Assembly: GCF_004331075.1 (NCBI RefSeq)
Contig: NZ_SJNX01000001.1
Location: forward strand, 124,001-188,000
Direction: 5' to 3'
Length of the DNA: 64,000 bases
Source of the DNA: Acinetobacter brisouioides
GTDB lineage: Bacteria; Pseudomonadota; Gammaproteobacteria; Pseudomonadales; Moraxellaceae
The notes beneath the pieces were generated by a model. The model did no database searches and was not told where the DNA came from. It was given only the letters and a program-made list of their open reading frames with translations. Positions 53,594-63,832 of this stretch are shown piece by piece; positions within the stretch are counted from its first letter, which is position 1, and each line of letters starts with the position of its first letter. Both the position numbers and the translations under genes were made by a program.

Positions 53594-54049
53594 CTAATAC
53601 AGCGGCAACTCTGTAGTTTGCTTAATTTTTTGCAATGGAATTTCAGTTTTGACATTTTGAATACCCGTAATTTTATTCAACCGCTGAATTTGAAATTGTC
53701 GGTAAGCCTCCAAGTCAGACACCACAATTCTTAAGAAAAAATCACAATCTCCCGCCATGAGCTGACACTCAACCACTTCTGGTAAATCAGTAATTGCCTC
53801 AACAAACTGATTTACCGTTTTGGCATCTTGCTCCTTGAGCCAGATACGAGCAAAAACGGTCAGCCCCAAATTGACTTTGGCAGGGTCAACCAATGCAACA
53901 TACTTTTCAATCACGCCTTCATCTTCAAGCTGTTTCACCCTACGCAAGCATGGAGAAGCAGATAAGCCAACCCACTGAGCCAACTCATTGTTTTGCAATT
54001 TTCCATCATGCTGTAACGCTTGCAAAATACGCCTATCAATCTGATCCAT
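53594..54049 (-). CDS. Lrp/AsnC-family transcription regulator
   Basis: The 151-aa protein has an N-terminal helix-turn-helix (LQNNELAQWVGLSASPCLRRVKQLEDEG at about residues 17-44, in part) and a C-terminal RAM/AsnC ligand domain (VVECQLMAGDCDFFLRIVV). Lrp-type proteins sense amino acids. It is divergent from azlCD, an amino-acid exporter pair, with 154 bases between, so it probably controls them. Confidence 0.92.
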   Translation of the reverse strand: MDQIDRRILQALQHDGKLQNNELAQWVGLSASPCLRRVKQLEDEGVIEKYVALVDPAKVNLGLTVFARIWLKEQDAKTVNQFVEAITDLPEVVECQLMAGDCDFFLRIVVSDLEAYRQFQIQRLNKITGIQNVKTEIPLQKIKQTTELPLY

Positions 54050-54203
54050 AATTCACCACAAGCACTTAAATACCAATATTTAGTATTTTATTAGCATAAA
54101 ATATCAAAATAACAAAGTTTAAAGCTAAATTTAGCGCCAAATGCTTTAACAATTGCCATAAACTATTTTTTGTTTTTGTTATACTCCAGTTAGGTTTATA
54201 GAC

Positions 54204-54947
54204 ATGTTGACGCTTAAAAATACGGCGCAAAGCCTGAATGATTCGAGTGATTTTGTTGAATTCAAACGTGGATTAAAAATGTCTATTCCTATGCTGCTGG
54301 GGATTATTCCTTTTGCGCTAGTTCTGGGTACACAAGCCACTCAAAAAGGTTTTAGCCTGCTAGAAATTCCGTTATTGACAGGTTTAAATTTTGCAGGTGG
54401 TTCAGAATTTGCCATTTTAGAAGTTTGGACAAATCCGCCCCAAATTTTTGTCTTGATGTTTATTACCTTTTTAGTTAATAGTCGACACTTGCTCATGGGT
54501 GCGAGCCTTGTGCCCTATTTAAAGCATTTACCCAACAAGAAAGTTTTGCCCGCACTATTCTTTATGTGTGACGAAAGCTGGGCAATGGGACTTGCCAATG
54601 CACAGCAAAACTCACATTACAAATTGAGCCAACAGTTCAACATGGCTTTTTATTCAGGTGTATGTTTTGCCTTATACAGCATGTGGGTGGTCTTTACGGC
54701 GCTCGGTGGTGCAATTGGCCCAATACTTGGCGATGTCACCCGCTGGGGCTTTGATATGGCATTTCCTGCGGTATTTTTAGTGTTATTACGTGGCATGTGG
54801 CAAGGTTTTTCCGCAGCACGCCCTTGGTTAGTCAGTTTAATTGCTGCGATATTGGCATACCTGTATTTGCCTCAAGGCTGGTATGTGCCTGTAGGTGCAA
54901 TTTGCGGAATTGCTTCAGCATTCTTTTTAACTGGAGATGAAGCATGA
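54204..54947 (+). CDS. azlC: AzlC-family branched-chain amino acid exporter subunit
   Basis: This 247-aa inner-membrane protein has the AzlC pattern: FKRGLKMSIPMLLGIIPFALVLG, the LNFAGGSEFAILEVW motif, and VNSRHLLMGASLVPYLKHLP, followed by four more helices. AzlC with AzlD exports leucine-type amino acids. Its stop overlaps the azlD start (ATGA). An Lrp-like gene is divergent. Confidence 0.93.
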   Translation: MLTLKNTAQSLNDSSDFVEFKRGLKMSIPMLLGIIPFALVLGTQATQKGFSLLEIPLLTGLNFAGGSEFAILEVWTNPPQIFVLMFITFLVNSRHLLMGASLVPYLKHLPNKKVLPALFFMCDESWAMGLANAQQNSHYKLSQQFNMAFYSGVCFALYSMWVVFTALGGAIGPILGDVTRWGFDMAFPAVFLVLLRGMWQGFSAARPWLVSLIAAILAYLYLPQGWYVPVGAICGIASAFFLTGDEA

Positions 54948-55246
54948 TTCATTCCATGACTTTAATTGCCATTATTTGTATCGCACTAACCACCTACGCT
55001 ACACGGGTATTGGGCTATCTTTTACTCAAAAATAGAATCTTGTCTGTACGACAAAAACGTATTCTTGAAGTTGTACCAGGTTGCGTGCTTATCTCTGTAA
55101 TCGCCCCGTATTTTGTACGGGACAATCCAGCAGACTTTATTGCGATGGCAATTACTTTATTGGCAGCATCACGTTTTTCTTTATTACCCACTGTTGTACT
55201 GAGCATGCTTTCCGCAGCTGCTCTACGCTTAATCTGGCTACATTAA
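54944..55246 (+). CDS. azlD: AzlD-family branched-chain amino acid exporter subunit
   Basis: The 100-aa partner has three to four membrane helices and the family motif YATRVLGYLLL near residue 18, with LEVVPGCVLISVIAPYF following. It overlaps azlC by 4 bases, and the two products form the transporter. Confidence 0.92.
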   Translation: MIHSMTLIAIICIALTTYATRVLGYLLLKNRILSVRQKRILEVVPGCVLISVIAPYFVRDNPADFIAMAITLLAASRFSLLPTVVLSMLSAAALRLIWLH

Positions 55247-55269
55247 CTCAAACTCAAACGACAGCCCAT

Positions 55270-55581
55270 TTACTTATCGGTGGGCTGTACCAGTTTCGCT
55301 AGCACATGCAGCATTTCAAGCTGTTGTTTTTCAAGCTGTTGTAATTTACCCGATGTCCTATCTAATACTTCTTGTTGTATATGCATTTTCTTAGCAAGAT
55401 CCTGCATAATTTCCAAAGTCTTTTTAAGATGATCTTCTAGATGTGCAACCTGCTGTTTCAATTGATGATTTTCAGATAAATCACTTAAATCTTGGCGCTG
55501 ATTTTTAACCTGCATCCATACCACGACCATAACGACTACAATGAGTAGACTGGTTAATCCCCAAAGCCAAATCAGCATCAT
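55270..55581 (-). CDS. Membrane-anchored coiled-coil protein
   Basis: The 103-aa protein begins with one membrane helix (LIWLWGLTSLLIVVVMVVVW) and continues as a heptad-rich coiled coil (LKQQVAHLEDHLKKTLEIM). I recognise no family. It is convergent with azlD and lies 24 bases after the dehydrogenase gene, possibly on the same transcript. Confidence 0.6.
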   Translation of the reverse strand: MMLIWLWGLTSLLIVVVMVVVWMQVKNQRQDLSDLSENHQLKQQVAHLEDHLKKTLEIMQDLAKKMHIQQEVLDRTSGKLQQLEKQQLEMLHVLAKLVQPTDK

Positions 55582-55605
55582 TTAGTTACCCTATTTTATT
55601 CATTT

Positions 55606-56628
55606 TTAAGTAAAAGATTCACACAAATCCAGTAAGCGATTTGCATAGCCCCATTCATTATCATACCATGCAAATACTTTTGCCTGGCGCCCCACCAACA
55701 TAGTTTGTGTAAAATCAACAATTAAAGACTCAGGTGAATGGTTAAAATCACTCGACACGAGCACTTCATCTGTCACCGACATAATTTCGGCATAATAAGT
55801 ATCGGCAGCTTGTTTTAAGACTGTATGTAATGCCTCAATACTCAGCGTTTTTTGTGCAACAAAACTTAAATCAATCGCAGCAACATTAATCGTTGGCACA
55901 CGAATCGAATACCCATCAATTCGATCTGCCATTTTCGGCATGACCCGTTTTAATGCCCCCAAAGCGCTCGATGTTGTTGGAATAATATTGTGTCCTGCTG
56001 CACGTGCACGACGTAAGTCACGATGTGCATGATCAAGCACTGACTGATCGGCAGTCACCGCATGAATTTCAGTCATCAATGCAGTTTCAATACCAAAATG
56101 ATCATCTAAAATTTTCACCAATGGCACTAAGGCTTGTGTAGTACACGACACACTGGAAATAATCTGATCACTGGCTTTAACATCTAAATGATTAACCCCA
56201 TACACCACCGCAATATCGACACTGTCAAACGGCGCAGCACCAATAATCACGCGCTTTGCCCCTGCGATTAAATGCCGTGTTGCTGCCCCACGCGAGCGAA
56301 ACAACCCTGTACATTCAAGCACAACATCAATATTGAGTTGATCCCACGGTAACTGTTCTGGCTGTGAACCACGGAATACCTGAATTTTGAGGGATTGCCC
56401 TGCACTTTGAACCGACAAAAATGTATCGCCCTGCTCAGTGACAATCTGTGCCTGACCTTTAAAACGACCGTGCGTAGAATCATACTTAAATAGGTGTAAC
56501 AAAGTTTCGACATCAGCAATATCATTAATAGCCACAATATCGAAATGAAACTGTTTTGGATTTTCAAACCATGCACGAATTACATTGCGTCCAATCCGCC
56601 CAAACCCATTAATTGCGATTCGCTGCAT
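55606..56628 (-). CDS. Epd/GAPDH-family dehydrogenase (erythrose-4-phosphate type likely)
   Basis: This encodes 340 residues from the third ATG (MQRIAINGFGRIGRN); two ATGs lie just upstream. The Rossmann motif INGFGRIGR, the catalytic-cysteine motif SVSCTTQ (usually SCTTN), and DLRRARAAGHNIIPT with RVPTINVAAIDLSF are present. The last part is closer to erythrose-4-phosphate dehydrogenase (vitamin B6 route) than to glycolytic GAPDH, but substrate cannot be fixed from sequence. The Asn to Gln change after the catalytic Cys-Thr-Thr is unusual. Confidence 0.8.
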   Translation of the reverse strand: MQRIAINGFGRIGRNVIRAWFENPKQFHFDIVAINDIADVETLLHLFKYDSTHGRFKGQAQIVTEQGDTFLSVQSAGQSLKIQVFRGSQPEQLPWDQLNIDVVLECTGLFRSRGAATRHLIAGAKRVIIGAAPFDSVDIAVVYGVNHLDVKASDQIISSVSCTTQALVPLVKILDDHFGIETALMTEIHAVTADQSVLDHAHRDLRRARAAGHNIIPTTSSALGALKRVMPKMADRIDGYSIRVPTINVAAIDLSFVAQKTLSIEALHTVLKQAADTYYAEIMSVTDEVLVSSDFNHSPESLIVDFTQTMLVGRQAKVFAWYDNEWGYANRLLDLCESFT

Positions 56629-57488
56629 GATCATCATTTCCTAATAACGAAAAATTGAGTGAGTTATCTTAAAACATTCAAGATAGTGATGATAGTTGAA
56701 TTGCTCATATTTCAAATATATTTTAAAAACAATTATCTGCACGTTCATTAAAATATAATCAAGAATATTTTTTGTTTTGACCAAGTACCCGTTCAACTTA
56801 AATCATCGCCAATCAAGCTATTCTCAATAGAGGGATTATTTCAACCCAATCATCATCTCTACAATATATTTTTAAGCCAATAATGCTAAATTCTAAGCAA
56901 TATTTTAAGTAAAGACACTGTGCGATTAAAGTATCTGAAATCATAAAAAATACAGATCAAATATTAGACTTTTTTTATCACGATCTATAACACCGCTCTA
57001 TTTTTAGCTTAGAAAGAAATATTATGAATTGAAAGAAATCCATGTGTAAATTTGAAATTTAATGAGTATCACAATAATAGATCCTCAATTTTCTGCTCAA
57101 CATTCTAAAATTCAAAATGATCATATAAACAATTCACTTTTTATATTTTTGCACCACAACAATAAATTTATTAAATATTTTTAAAATCAAAATCTTAATT
57201 AAAAAATAAGCCCACCTCTTAGCATCTCTTACACAGTTTCTTAAGGTTATTGGCTATATTGCTGAAATTTAAAGAAAACCCCCACATTTCATCTCCTGAA
57301 AGCATATATCAAACATAGACTTATTTCATAGATTTGTCGTGATTTAGGCCTAAAATCATTGGTCATACCCTGATTTTTCGTTATAATTTGGCGTTTTTAA
57401 ATTATCAGCCTCGTATTAATCGGTTTTACTATTTTAAAAGATTTGATTTAATGCGTTTAGCCAAAATGATTAGATGGAGTGACTTGTT
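56629..57488. other. Long AT-rich intergenic region before alaS
   Basis: About 850 bases with no frame worth calling on either strand. It contains the upstream region of the dehydrogenase gene at its left edge and the alaS promoter at its right edge (57359-57387). The middle is strongly AT-rich and could hold an untranslated RNA or be eroded gene sequence; I see no supporting structure. Confidence 0.45.
57359..57387 (+). promoter_or_regulatory. Candidate sigma-70 promoter of alaS
   Basis: TTGGTC (57359) and TATAAT (57382) are 17 bases apart. The -10 is perfect. A leader of about 100 bases would precede the coding region. Confidence 0.5.
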
Positions 57489-57503
57489 GTGAGTACACGT
57501 TTT

Positions 57504-60140
57504 ATGACGTCCGCTGAAATTCGTGAAGCCTTTTTACATTTCTTTGAAACTAAAGGTCATACACGTGTTGCATCGAGTTCTCTCGTTCCCGCGAATGACC
57601 CGACTTTACTTTTTACCAATGCGGGTATGAACCAGTTCAAGGACTGCTTCCTAGGTTTAGAAAAACGTGATTATGTCCGTGCGACAACTTCACAAAAATG
57701 TGTACGTGCTGGTGGTAAGCATAACGACCTTGATAATGTCGGCTATACCGCACGTCACCATACCTTTTTTGAAATGTTGGGCAACTTCTCTTTTGGTGAT
57801 TATTTCAAACGCGATGCGATTACCTACGCATGGGAATTTTTAACTTCAGAGGAATGGCTCGGTTTAAATAAAGATAATCTTTATGTCACCGTTTACCATA
57901 CCGACGATGAAGCCTATAACATCTGGAACAAAGAAGTTGGTCTAGCAGCGGAACGTATTATCCGCATTGGCGATAATAAAGGCGAAAAATACGCATCTGA
58001 CAACTTCTGGGCAATGGGTGACACAGGTCCTTGTGGTCCTTGTTCTGAAATTTTCTATGATCACGGCGATCATATCTGGGGTGGTTTACCAGGCTCTGCC
58101 AAAGAAGATGGCGACCGCTATATCGAAATCTGGAACAACGTCTTCATGCAGTTCAACCGTACTGCGGATGGCGTGTTACATGCACTGCCTGCGCCTTCTG
58201 TTGATACAGGTATGGGCTTAGAGCGTATTTCTGCTGTTTTACAACATGTCAATTCAAACTACGACATCGACTTGTTCCAACATTTAATTAAAGCTGCGGC
58301 TGAGATTGTTGGCACTGAAGACCAGGGACAACCTTCTTTACGCGTGGTTGCTGACCATGCGCGTTCTTGCTGCTTCCTGATTGCTGATGGCGTAAATCCA
58401 TCCAATGAAGGTCGTGGTTATGTGTTACGTCGTATTATTCGCCGCGCAATTCGTCACGGCAATAAACTCGGTGCAACAGGCACATTCTTCTACAAAATGT
58501 TGCAACCTTTGATTGATGTCATGAGCGAAGCTTATCCTCAGCTCATTGAAAACCGTGATCGTATCGAAGCGGCGCTAATCAAAGAAGAAGAACAGTTTGC
58601 CAAAACCCTTGAACAAGGTTTAAAAGTCCTTGAAAGTGAATTGAGCCAGTTAAAAGGTAATGTTATTCTGGGCGAAGTGGTATTCAAACTGTATGACACT
58701 TATGGCTTCCCTGCTGACTTAACTGCCGATATCGCTCGTGAACGTGAACTGACGATTGACGAAGCTGGTTTTGAAACTGAAATGGCTGCGCAGCGCCAAC
58801 GCGCACGTGATGCAGGCAAATTCAATGTTGACTATAACAGCATTGTAAAAGTTGACAGCGAAACTCAGTTCGAGGGCTACACAGCAACTCAAGGTCAAGG
58901 TCAGATTGTTGCGATCTATAAAGATGGCGAACAAGTTGACGAAGTCGTTGAAGGTGATGAAGCACTAATCGTACTCAACCAAACGCCTTTCTATGCAGAA
59001 AGCGGTGGTCAGATTGGTGATACAGGTATCTTCAAAAACGAAACTGGTATTTTTGAAGTCCAAGACACCAAAAAATCAGGTGCGGCATTTGTTCATCAAG
59101 GTATCGTGACTATGGGTAGCTTAAAAGCTGCTCAAAACGTGGAAGCAACTGTAAAAGCTGACCTACGTGAAGCCACTGCACGTAACCACTCTGCAACGCA
59201 CTTGTTGCATGCTGCACTACGTCAAGTTTTAGGCTCTCACGTTCAGCAAAAAGGTTCTTTGGTTGCGTCTGATATTTTACGTTTTGACTTTGCCAATGAC
59301 CAACCTGTCAGCTTCGAGCAATTACAGCAAGTTGAGCGTCTAGTGAATCGTGAAGTTATTGCCAACACGGCTGTAACCACCGAAGTGCTTGATATAGAAT
59401 CTGCCAAAGCCAAAGGCGCAATGATGCTATTTGGTGAAAAATATGGCGATGAAGTTCGTGTATTATCAATGGGTTCTATCATTGATGAGAAAAACTTCTC
59501 GATCGAGCTTTGTGGTGGTATTCACGTTAAACGCACAGGCGACATTGGTCTGTTTAAAATCACTTCTGAAGGTGGCGTCGCAGCAGGCGTTCGTCGTATT
59601 GAAGCTGTGACTGGCACTAAAGCTATTGAAACCGTACAAAAACTTGATACAACTATTCAACAGATCAATAGCCTGTTAAAAGCTCAAAAAGATCAAACTC
59701 TAGAAAAAGTTCAAGCAACTGCTGAGCATGCATCAAGCTTGCAAAAACAGATTGAACAGTTGAATCAAAAACTTGCAAATTTCCAAGCAAGTGAATTGGT
59801 CAACCAAATGCAAACGATTGCTGGTCGAAAAACTTTGATCAGTACAGTTCAAAATGTTGACGCAAAAGCATTGCGTCATTTACACGACAGTATCAAATCT
59901 AAATTCAATGATGCCGTGATTGTGTTGGCTGGTGTAGAAGCTGATAAAGTGAGCTTACTTGCATCGGTTGCACAGAAATTCACAGCAACATTGAAAGCGG
60001 GCGATATCATCAAGCACTTAAGCCAAGAGCTTGGTGGCAAAGGCGGTGGGAAACCAGATCTAGCACAAGGCGGGGCACCACTCAATGACAAGTTTGATCA
60101 GGTTATGGCAGCACTCCCTGCTTGGCTTGAGCAAAAATAA
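57504..60140 (+). CDS. alaS: Alanyl-tRNA synthetase
   Basis: The enzyme is 878 aa from ATG 57504, the length familiar from Acinetobacter AlaS; a GTG at 57489 with GGAG 9 bases upstream would add five residues. Class II catalytic core: [22 protein letters not shown] and [18 protein letters not shown] (in part), editing domain with the zinc site [12 protein letters not shown] and [13 protein letters not shown], and a C-terminal C-Ala domain ([11 protein letters not shown]). It charges tRNA-Ala and clears mischarged Ser/Gly. It precedes lysC and csrA. Confidence 0.97.
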   Translation: MTSAEIREAFLHFFETKGHTRVASSSLVPANDPTLLFTNAGMNQFKDCFLGLEKRDYVRATTSQKCVRAGGKHNDLDNVGYTARHHTFFEMLGNFSFGDYFKRDAITYAWEFLTSEEWLGLNKDNLYVTVYHTDDEAYNIWNKEVGLAAERIIRIGDNKGEKYASDNFWAMGDTGPCGPCSEIFYDHGDHIWGGLPGSAKEDGDRYIEIWNNVFMQFNRTADGVLHALPAPSVDTGMGLERISAVLQHVNSNYDIDLFQHLIKAAAEIVGTEDQGQPSLRVVADHARSCCFLIADGVNPSNEGRGYVLRRIIRRAIRHGNKLGATGTFFYKMLQPLIDVMSEAYPQLIENRDRIEAALIKEEEQFAKTLEQGLKVLESELSQLKGNVILGEVVFKLYDTYGFPADLTADIARERELTIDEAGFETEMAAQRQRARDAGKFNVDYNSIVKVDSETQFEGYTATQGQGQIVAIYKDGEQVDEVVEGDEALIVLNQTPFYAESGGQIGDTGIFKNETGIFEVQDTKKSGAAFVHQGIVTMGSLKAAQNVEATVKADLREATARNHSATHLLHAALRQVLGSHVQQKGSLVASDILRFDFANDQPVSFEQLQQVERLVNREVIANTAVTTEVLDIESAKAKGAMMLFGEKYGDEVRVLSMGSIIDEKNFSIELCGGIHVKRTGDIGLFKITSEGGVAAGVRRIEAVTGTKAIETVQKLDTTIQQINSLLKAQKDQTLEKVQATAEHASSLQKQIEQLNQKLANFQASELVNQMQTIAGRKTLISTVQNVDAKALRHLHDSIKSKFNDAVIVLAGVEADKVSLLASVAQKFTATLKAGDIIKHLSQELGGKGGGKPDLAQGGAPLNDKFDQVMAALPAWLEQK

Positions 60141-60158
60141 TCTCACTTTTTGTGTAAC

Positions 60159-60181
60159 TGACCCTGTTTCAAACAGGGTCA
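60159..60181. promoter_or_regulatory. Hairpin between alaS and lysC
   Basis: TGACCCTGTTT, C and AAACAGGGTCA form a perfect 11-bp stem without a T tract, ending 20 bases before the lysC ATG. It may be an attenuation, processing or weak termination element. Confidence 0.5.
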
Positions 60182-60200
60182 TGGCTTGTATGGAAAAATT

Positions 60201-61481
60201 ATGGCATTAATCGTACAAAAATATGGTGGTACCTCAATGGGAACACCCGAGCGCATTTTAAATGTAGCTCGTCGCGTGAAGCGCTGGCATGATCATGGTC
60301 ACAAAGTGGTTGTGGTGGTGTCTGCAATGAGTGGTGAAACCAACCGCTTATTGTCTCTCGCGAAAGCCATTACCGAGACACCTGATCCTCGTGAACTTGA
60401 CCAAATGGTATCTACGGGTGAACAGGTTACTATTTCCATGTTAGCGATGGCACTCAATTCTATTGGTGTCGAAGCTAAATCTTACACAGGTCGTCAAGTG
60501 GGTATTAAGACCGACAGCGCCTTTACCAAAGCTCGTATTGAGGCAATTGACACTGATGTCATGACTGCCGATTTAGATGCTGATCGTGTCATTGTGGTTG
60601 CTGGCTTCCAAGGTGTAGATGCGTTTGGCAATACAACAACACTTGGTCGTGGTGGTTCAGATACGACAGGTGTTGCACTTGCTGCTGCACTCCGTGCAGA
60701 TGAATGCCAAATCTATACAGATGTCGATGGTGTATATACAACCGATCCACGTGTTGCGCCAAAAGCCAAGAAAATTGATCGTATCTCTTTTGAAGAAATG
60801 CTTGAAATGGCATCTTTAGGCTCAAAAGTTTTACAAATTCGTTCAGTTGAATTCGCAGGAAAATATCAAGTGCCACTGCGTGTATTGTCAAGTTTTGACA
60901 ATGACAATGACGGCGTATTTAATGATGAATTCAAACAAAACGTAGGTACACTCATTACAACTGAAGCGGAAGACACTATGGAACAGCCTATTATCTCTGG
61001 CATCGCATTCAACCGCGATGAAGCTAAATTGACTATTTTAGGTGTGCCTGATGAACCAGGTATCGCTTCAAAAATCCTATCGCCTATCGGTGCTGCCAAC
61101 ATCGAAGTCGATATGATCGTACAAAATATTGAAGAAGATGGAACAACCGACTTTACCTTCACTGTAAACCGTACTGACTTTGCTAAAGCCAAAGCAATTT
61201 TGGACAACATTGCAAAAGAAATTAAAGCACGTGAAGTCACTGCACGTGATGATATTGTGAAAGTCTCTATCGTGGGTGTTGGTATGCGCTCTCATGCAGG
61301 TGTTGCAAGTAAAATGTTTACTGCACTTGCAGAAGAAAACATCAACATTTTGATGATTTCAACTTCAGAAATCAAAATTTCAGTATTAATTGAAGAAAAC
61401 TATTTAGAGCTTGCTGTTCGCAGTCTGCACACAGCGTTTGGTTTAGACCGTGAACACGGTGAAAGCAGCGCACGTGCTTAA
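60201..61481 (+). CDS. lysC: Aspartate kinase
   Basis: The 426-aa enzyme, from the ATG at 60201 (MALIVQKYGG), phosphorylates aspartate for lysine, threonine and methionine synthesis. KYGGTSMG near the start and GRGGSDTTGVALAAAL near 150 are kinase motifs, and two C-terminal ACT domains (about residues 265-420, VPDEPGIASKIL and VGVGMRSHAGVASKMF) provide feedback regulation. It sits 60 bases after alaS. Confidence 0.95.
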   Translation: MALIVQKYGGTSMGTPERILNVARRVKRWHDHGHKVVVVVSAMSGETNRLLSLAKAITETPDPRELDQMVSTGEQVTISMLAMALNSIGVEAKSYTGRQVGIKTDSAFTKARIEAIDTDVMTADLDADRVIVVAGFQGVDAFGNTTTLGRGGSDTTGVALAAALRADECQIYTDVDGVYTTDPRVAPKAKKIDRISFEEMLEMASLGSKVLQIRSVEFAGKYQVPLRVLSSFDNDNDGVFNDEFKQNVGTLITTEAEDTMEQPIISGIAFNRDEAKLTILGVPDEPGIASKILSPIGAANIEVDMIVQNIEEDGTTDFTFTVNRTDFAKAKAILDNIAKEIKAREVTARDDIVKVSIVGVGMRSHAGVASKMFTALAEENINILMISTSEIKISVLIEENYLELAVRSLHTAFGLDREHGESSARA

Positions 61482-61528
61482 AGCTTATTCACTATCTTCA
61501 GTTTTTAGGAAGATGAGTGAGAAAAAAG

Positions 61529-61565
61529 CAGAGCCGCTCTATGGAAACTAGGGCGGCTCTGTTAT
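61529..61565 (+). terminator. lysC terminator
   Basis: CAGAGCCGC and GCGGCTCTG form a 9-bp stem with a 15-base loop; TTATATTA follows. It precedes csrA. Confidence 0.7.
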
Positions 61566-61720
61566 ATTAGCAAAGAATATTTAGAAAATATTTAACAATC
61601 ACGGTATCATACTGCTTCTTATTAGTAGTTACCGCATGCTGTTAAAATATTTTTTCTGAGGTTGTGGTTTAATTTTTGCATAACAGCAATGCAGGTTTAG
61701 CGATTAGCAAGGAGACAAAC

Positions 61721-61975
61721 ATGCTGATTCTGACTCGTCGTGTCGGAGAAACTTTAATGATTGGGGATCAAGTCAGTGTGACGGTACTTGGTGTTAAAGG
61801 CAACCAAGTTCGCATTGGTGTAAATGCTCCCAAAGAAGTATCAGTGCATCGTGAAGAAATTTATCAACGCATTCAACATGAACGCGCTATGCACGAGCAC
61901 CTTCAAAACATTGATCAAGATTATCAACCATCATTTTACGATGATGAATTTAATCAAAATAAATTTAACCGCTAA
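61721..61975 (+). CDS. csrA: Carbon storage regulator CsrA
   Basis: The 84-aa RNA-binding protein starts at 61721 ([17 protein letters not shown]) with AAGGAG 7 bases upstream. The core [32 protein letters not shown] is the canonical CsrA sequence (in part), which binds GGA motifs in mRNA leaders. The C-terminal tail (about residues 58-84, acidic, ending EFNQNKFNR) is longer than the 61-aa E. coli protein, as in other Acinetobacter/Moraxella relatives. Confidence 0.96.
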   Translation: MLILTRRVGETLMIGDQVSVTVLGVKGNQVRIGVNAPKEVSVHREEIYQRIQHERAMHEHLQNIDQDYQPSFYDDEFNQNKFNR

Positions 61976-62009
61976 TGACAGATGGTATATCGTTATATGG
62001 TCTGTAAAA

Positions 62010-62044
62010 ATATTAAAAGCGATCAAACAGATCGCTTTTAATAT
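62010..62044. terminator. Bidirectional terminator between csrA and rnhB
   Basis: ATATTAAAAGCGATC and GATCGCTTTTAATAT form a 15-bp stem around five bases. It can stop csrA on the plus strand and rnhB on the minus strand. Confidence 0.85.
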
Positions 62045-62053
62045 TTTAAGTGC

Positions 62054-62623
62054 TTATTCTAAGCCCAAAGCCTTTCTCACGGGCTTATAGCTGCGACGAT
62101 GCTGCTCAATAACACCAAATTCAGCAATTGCATCAAAATGTGCTTTCGTTGGATACCCTTTATGCTTAGCAAATGCATATTGTGGATATTGCTGATCCAG
62201 CAGGAACATTTGCCGATCACGCGCCACCTTTGCCAAAATACTGGCGGCACTAATTTCAGCGTGAGTTGCATCGCCTCCAACTATTGCTTCACAAGCGATA
62301 GTTAAGCCTTTCGGGATTTGGTTACCATCAACCAAAACTTTATCAGGTTGTATAGATAATCCAGCAACTGCTCGACGCATTGCCAAAAAAGTCGCTTGCA
62401 AAATATTCAATTGATCAATTTCTTCATGCGTTGCTTCGGCAATTGACCATGCCAAGGCTTTTTCCTGAATTTCCACAAACAGTTTTTCACGTTTCTTTTC
62501 AGTCAGTTTCTTGGAATCATTTAACCCATCAATTGGGTTGTTTGGATCCAAAATCACCGCAGCAGCCACTACCGAACCGACTAAAGGTCCACGACCTGCT
62601 TCATCTACACCTGCAATTTTCAT
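62054..62623 (-). CDS. rnhB: Ribonuclease HII
   Basis: The 189-aa enzyme starts at the ATG at 62623 with AAGGG upstream (an extended frame overlaps the lipoprotein gene). [12 protein letters not shown] (residues 4-15) contains the first catalytic Asp-Glu pair; VDGNQIP carries the next acidic residue, and [10 protein letters not shown] is the family end motif. It removes ribonucleotides from DNA. It follows the lipoprotein gene by 14 bases. Confidence 0.95.
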   Translation of the reverse strand: MKIAGVDEAGRGPLVGSVVAAAVILDPNNPIDGLNDSKKLTEKKREKLFVEIQEKALAWSIAEATHEEIDQLNILQATFLAMRRAVAGLSIQPDKVLVDGNQIPKGLTIACEAIVGGDATHAEISAASILAKVARDRQMFLLDQQYPQYAFAKHKGYPTKAHFDAIAEFGVIEQHRRSYKPVRKALGLE

Positions 62624-62637
62624 GCTGCTACCCTTAT

Positions 62638-63021
62638 TTAAGGTTTTAAGGCTTCGGCAACACACTGGTTCAAGGTACGTGTAACCGCATTACTAACAAT
62701 AGTAGTTCGTGCAGCTGGGTCAATAGCAGCGGTTGCCAAATCAACTGCTGTAATATTTTCAGGGGCTTTGTCACTTACACAACCACAAATATTGGTTTGT
62801 ACAGTTTGTTGCTGCTCTGTGGTCATGGCACGGCTCATCATTTTCCATGCTGGTTGGTTATCGAGCTCTGTTGTACATTTAGCGTTAATCGCAATTTTGA
62901 TGGCAGTCATACCTAGCTGTTGTGCTGTTGTTTGATTTGCACCTGTTGCTAGAGTTCCATCTGTTGCACATCCACTAGATAAGATTGCGATTGCACAAAG
63001 TGCCCCAAAAGTTTTTTTCAT
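62638..63021 (-). CDS. Small lipoprotein of unknown function
   Basis: The 127-aa protein has a lipoprotein signal ([14 protein letters not shown], lipobox SSGC) followed by a helical domain with four further cysteines (KCTTEL, NICGCV, NQCVAE), possibly two disulfides. I recognise no defined family. It lies 14 bases upstream of rnhB and is likely co-transcribed. Confidence 0.7.
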   Translation of the reverse strand: MKKTFGALCAIAILSSGCATDGTLATGANQTTAQQLGMTAIKIAINAKCTTELDNQPAWKMMSRAMTTEQQQTVQTNICGCVSDKAPENITAVDLATAAIDPAARTTIVSNAVTRTLNQCVAEALKP

Positions 63022-63239
63022 TTGCTACTTACCTTACAGTTAATCAAAATAGTTTGCCCAAAATAACCAGAACACCATGATCTTTTTCTAGTGCCCACCT
63101 GCTATTTGTATAAAATTACAGCACAATCATAGGATTGTTCTATATTTCACACAGCACTGTTACGCAGATTGCATTTTAAGCCAAGATACTCGATTTTTAT
63201 AATACAAAATCATTAAACTGCTTCTGATCAAAAAGCTTT

Positions 63240-63797
63240 ATGAATACAAAATCTGCTTATTACACACGTACTGCTCAGTTTTTACACTGGCTGATGGCAA
63301 TCATTTTTATTAGCGCATGGATCATCGGTTTTTATAGTGGCAACTTCCTCAGCTATGAAACCGATGGTGCATTTAAAGGTGATGTCATTACCCTGCATAA
63401 AAACATTGCAACAACGATTTTATTTTTAGTGGTGATTCGCATTTTCTGGCGCTATACCCATCCTGCCCCACAACTTCCTGATAGCATGTCAGCAGGCATG
63501 AAAACCTTGGCTCACTTCGGGCATTTGGCGCTATATTTTATGTTACTGGCACTGCCGATCACAGGCTGTTTATTCAGCTGGACTGCTGGACATCCTGCAC
63601 CTGTACTGTATTTGTTTAATATCCCACGATTACTCGATACCAATCCTGAAATTATGGCAATTGTAAAACCCATCCATATTTATCTATCTTGGACAGTGGG
63701 CTTATTGTTAGTTGGTCATATTCTGGCAGCACTAAAACATCATTTTGTTGATAAAGATACAGTCTTGCTTAGCATGACACGCCAACCTAAACCATAA
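63240..63797 (+). CDS. cybB: Cytochrome b561 family protein
   Basis: The 185-aa membrane protein has four hydrophobic helices and heme-ligating histidines typical of bacterial cytochrome b561: QFLHWLMAI (first helix), TLHKNIATTILFLVV (second), and KPIHIYLSWTVGLLLVGHILAALKHH (fourth, in part). It is a di-heme inner-membrane electron carrier (ubiquinol or superoxide oxidase type). A terminator follows directly. Confidence 0.9.
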   Translation: MNTKSAYYTRTAQFLHWLMAIIFISAWIIGFYSGNFLSYETDGAFKGDVITLHKNIATTILFLVVIRIFWRYTHPAPQLPDSMSAGMKTLAHFGHLALYFMLLALPITGCLFSWTAGHPAPVLYLFNIPRLLDTNPEIMAIVKPIHIYLSWTVGLLLVGHILAALKHHFVDKDTVLLSMTRQPKP

Positions 63798-63829
63798 ATA
63801 AAAGGAACGCAATTGCGTTCCTTTTATTT
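63796..63829. terminator. Bidirectional terminator after cybB
   Basis: AAATAAAAGGAACGCAA and TTGCGTTCCTTTTATTT form a long perfect palindrome between convergent genes. Confidence 0.85.
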
Positions 63830-63832
63830 CAG

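Noticed and set aside
60159..60181. Rho-independent terminator between alaS and lysC
   Set aside because: The stem is perfect, but no T tract follows on either strand, so it is listed as a hairpin element and not as a terminator.
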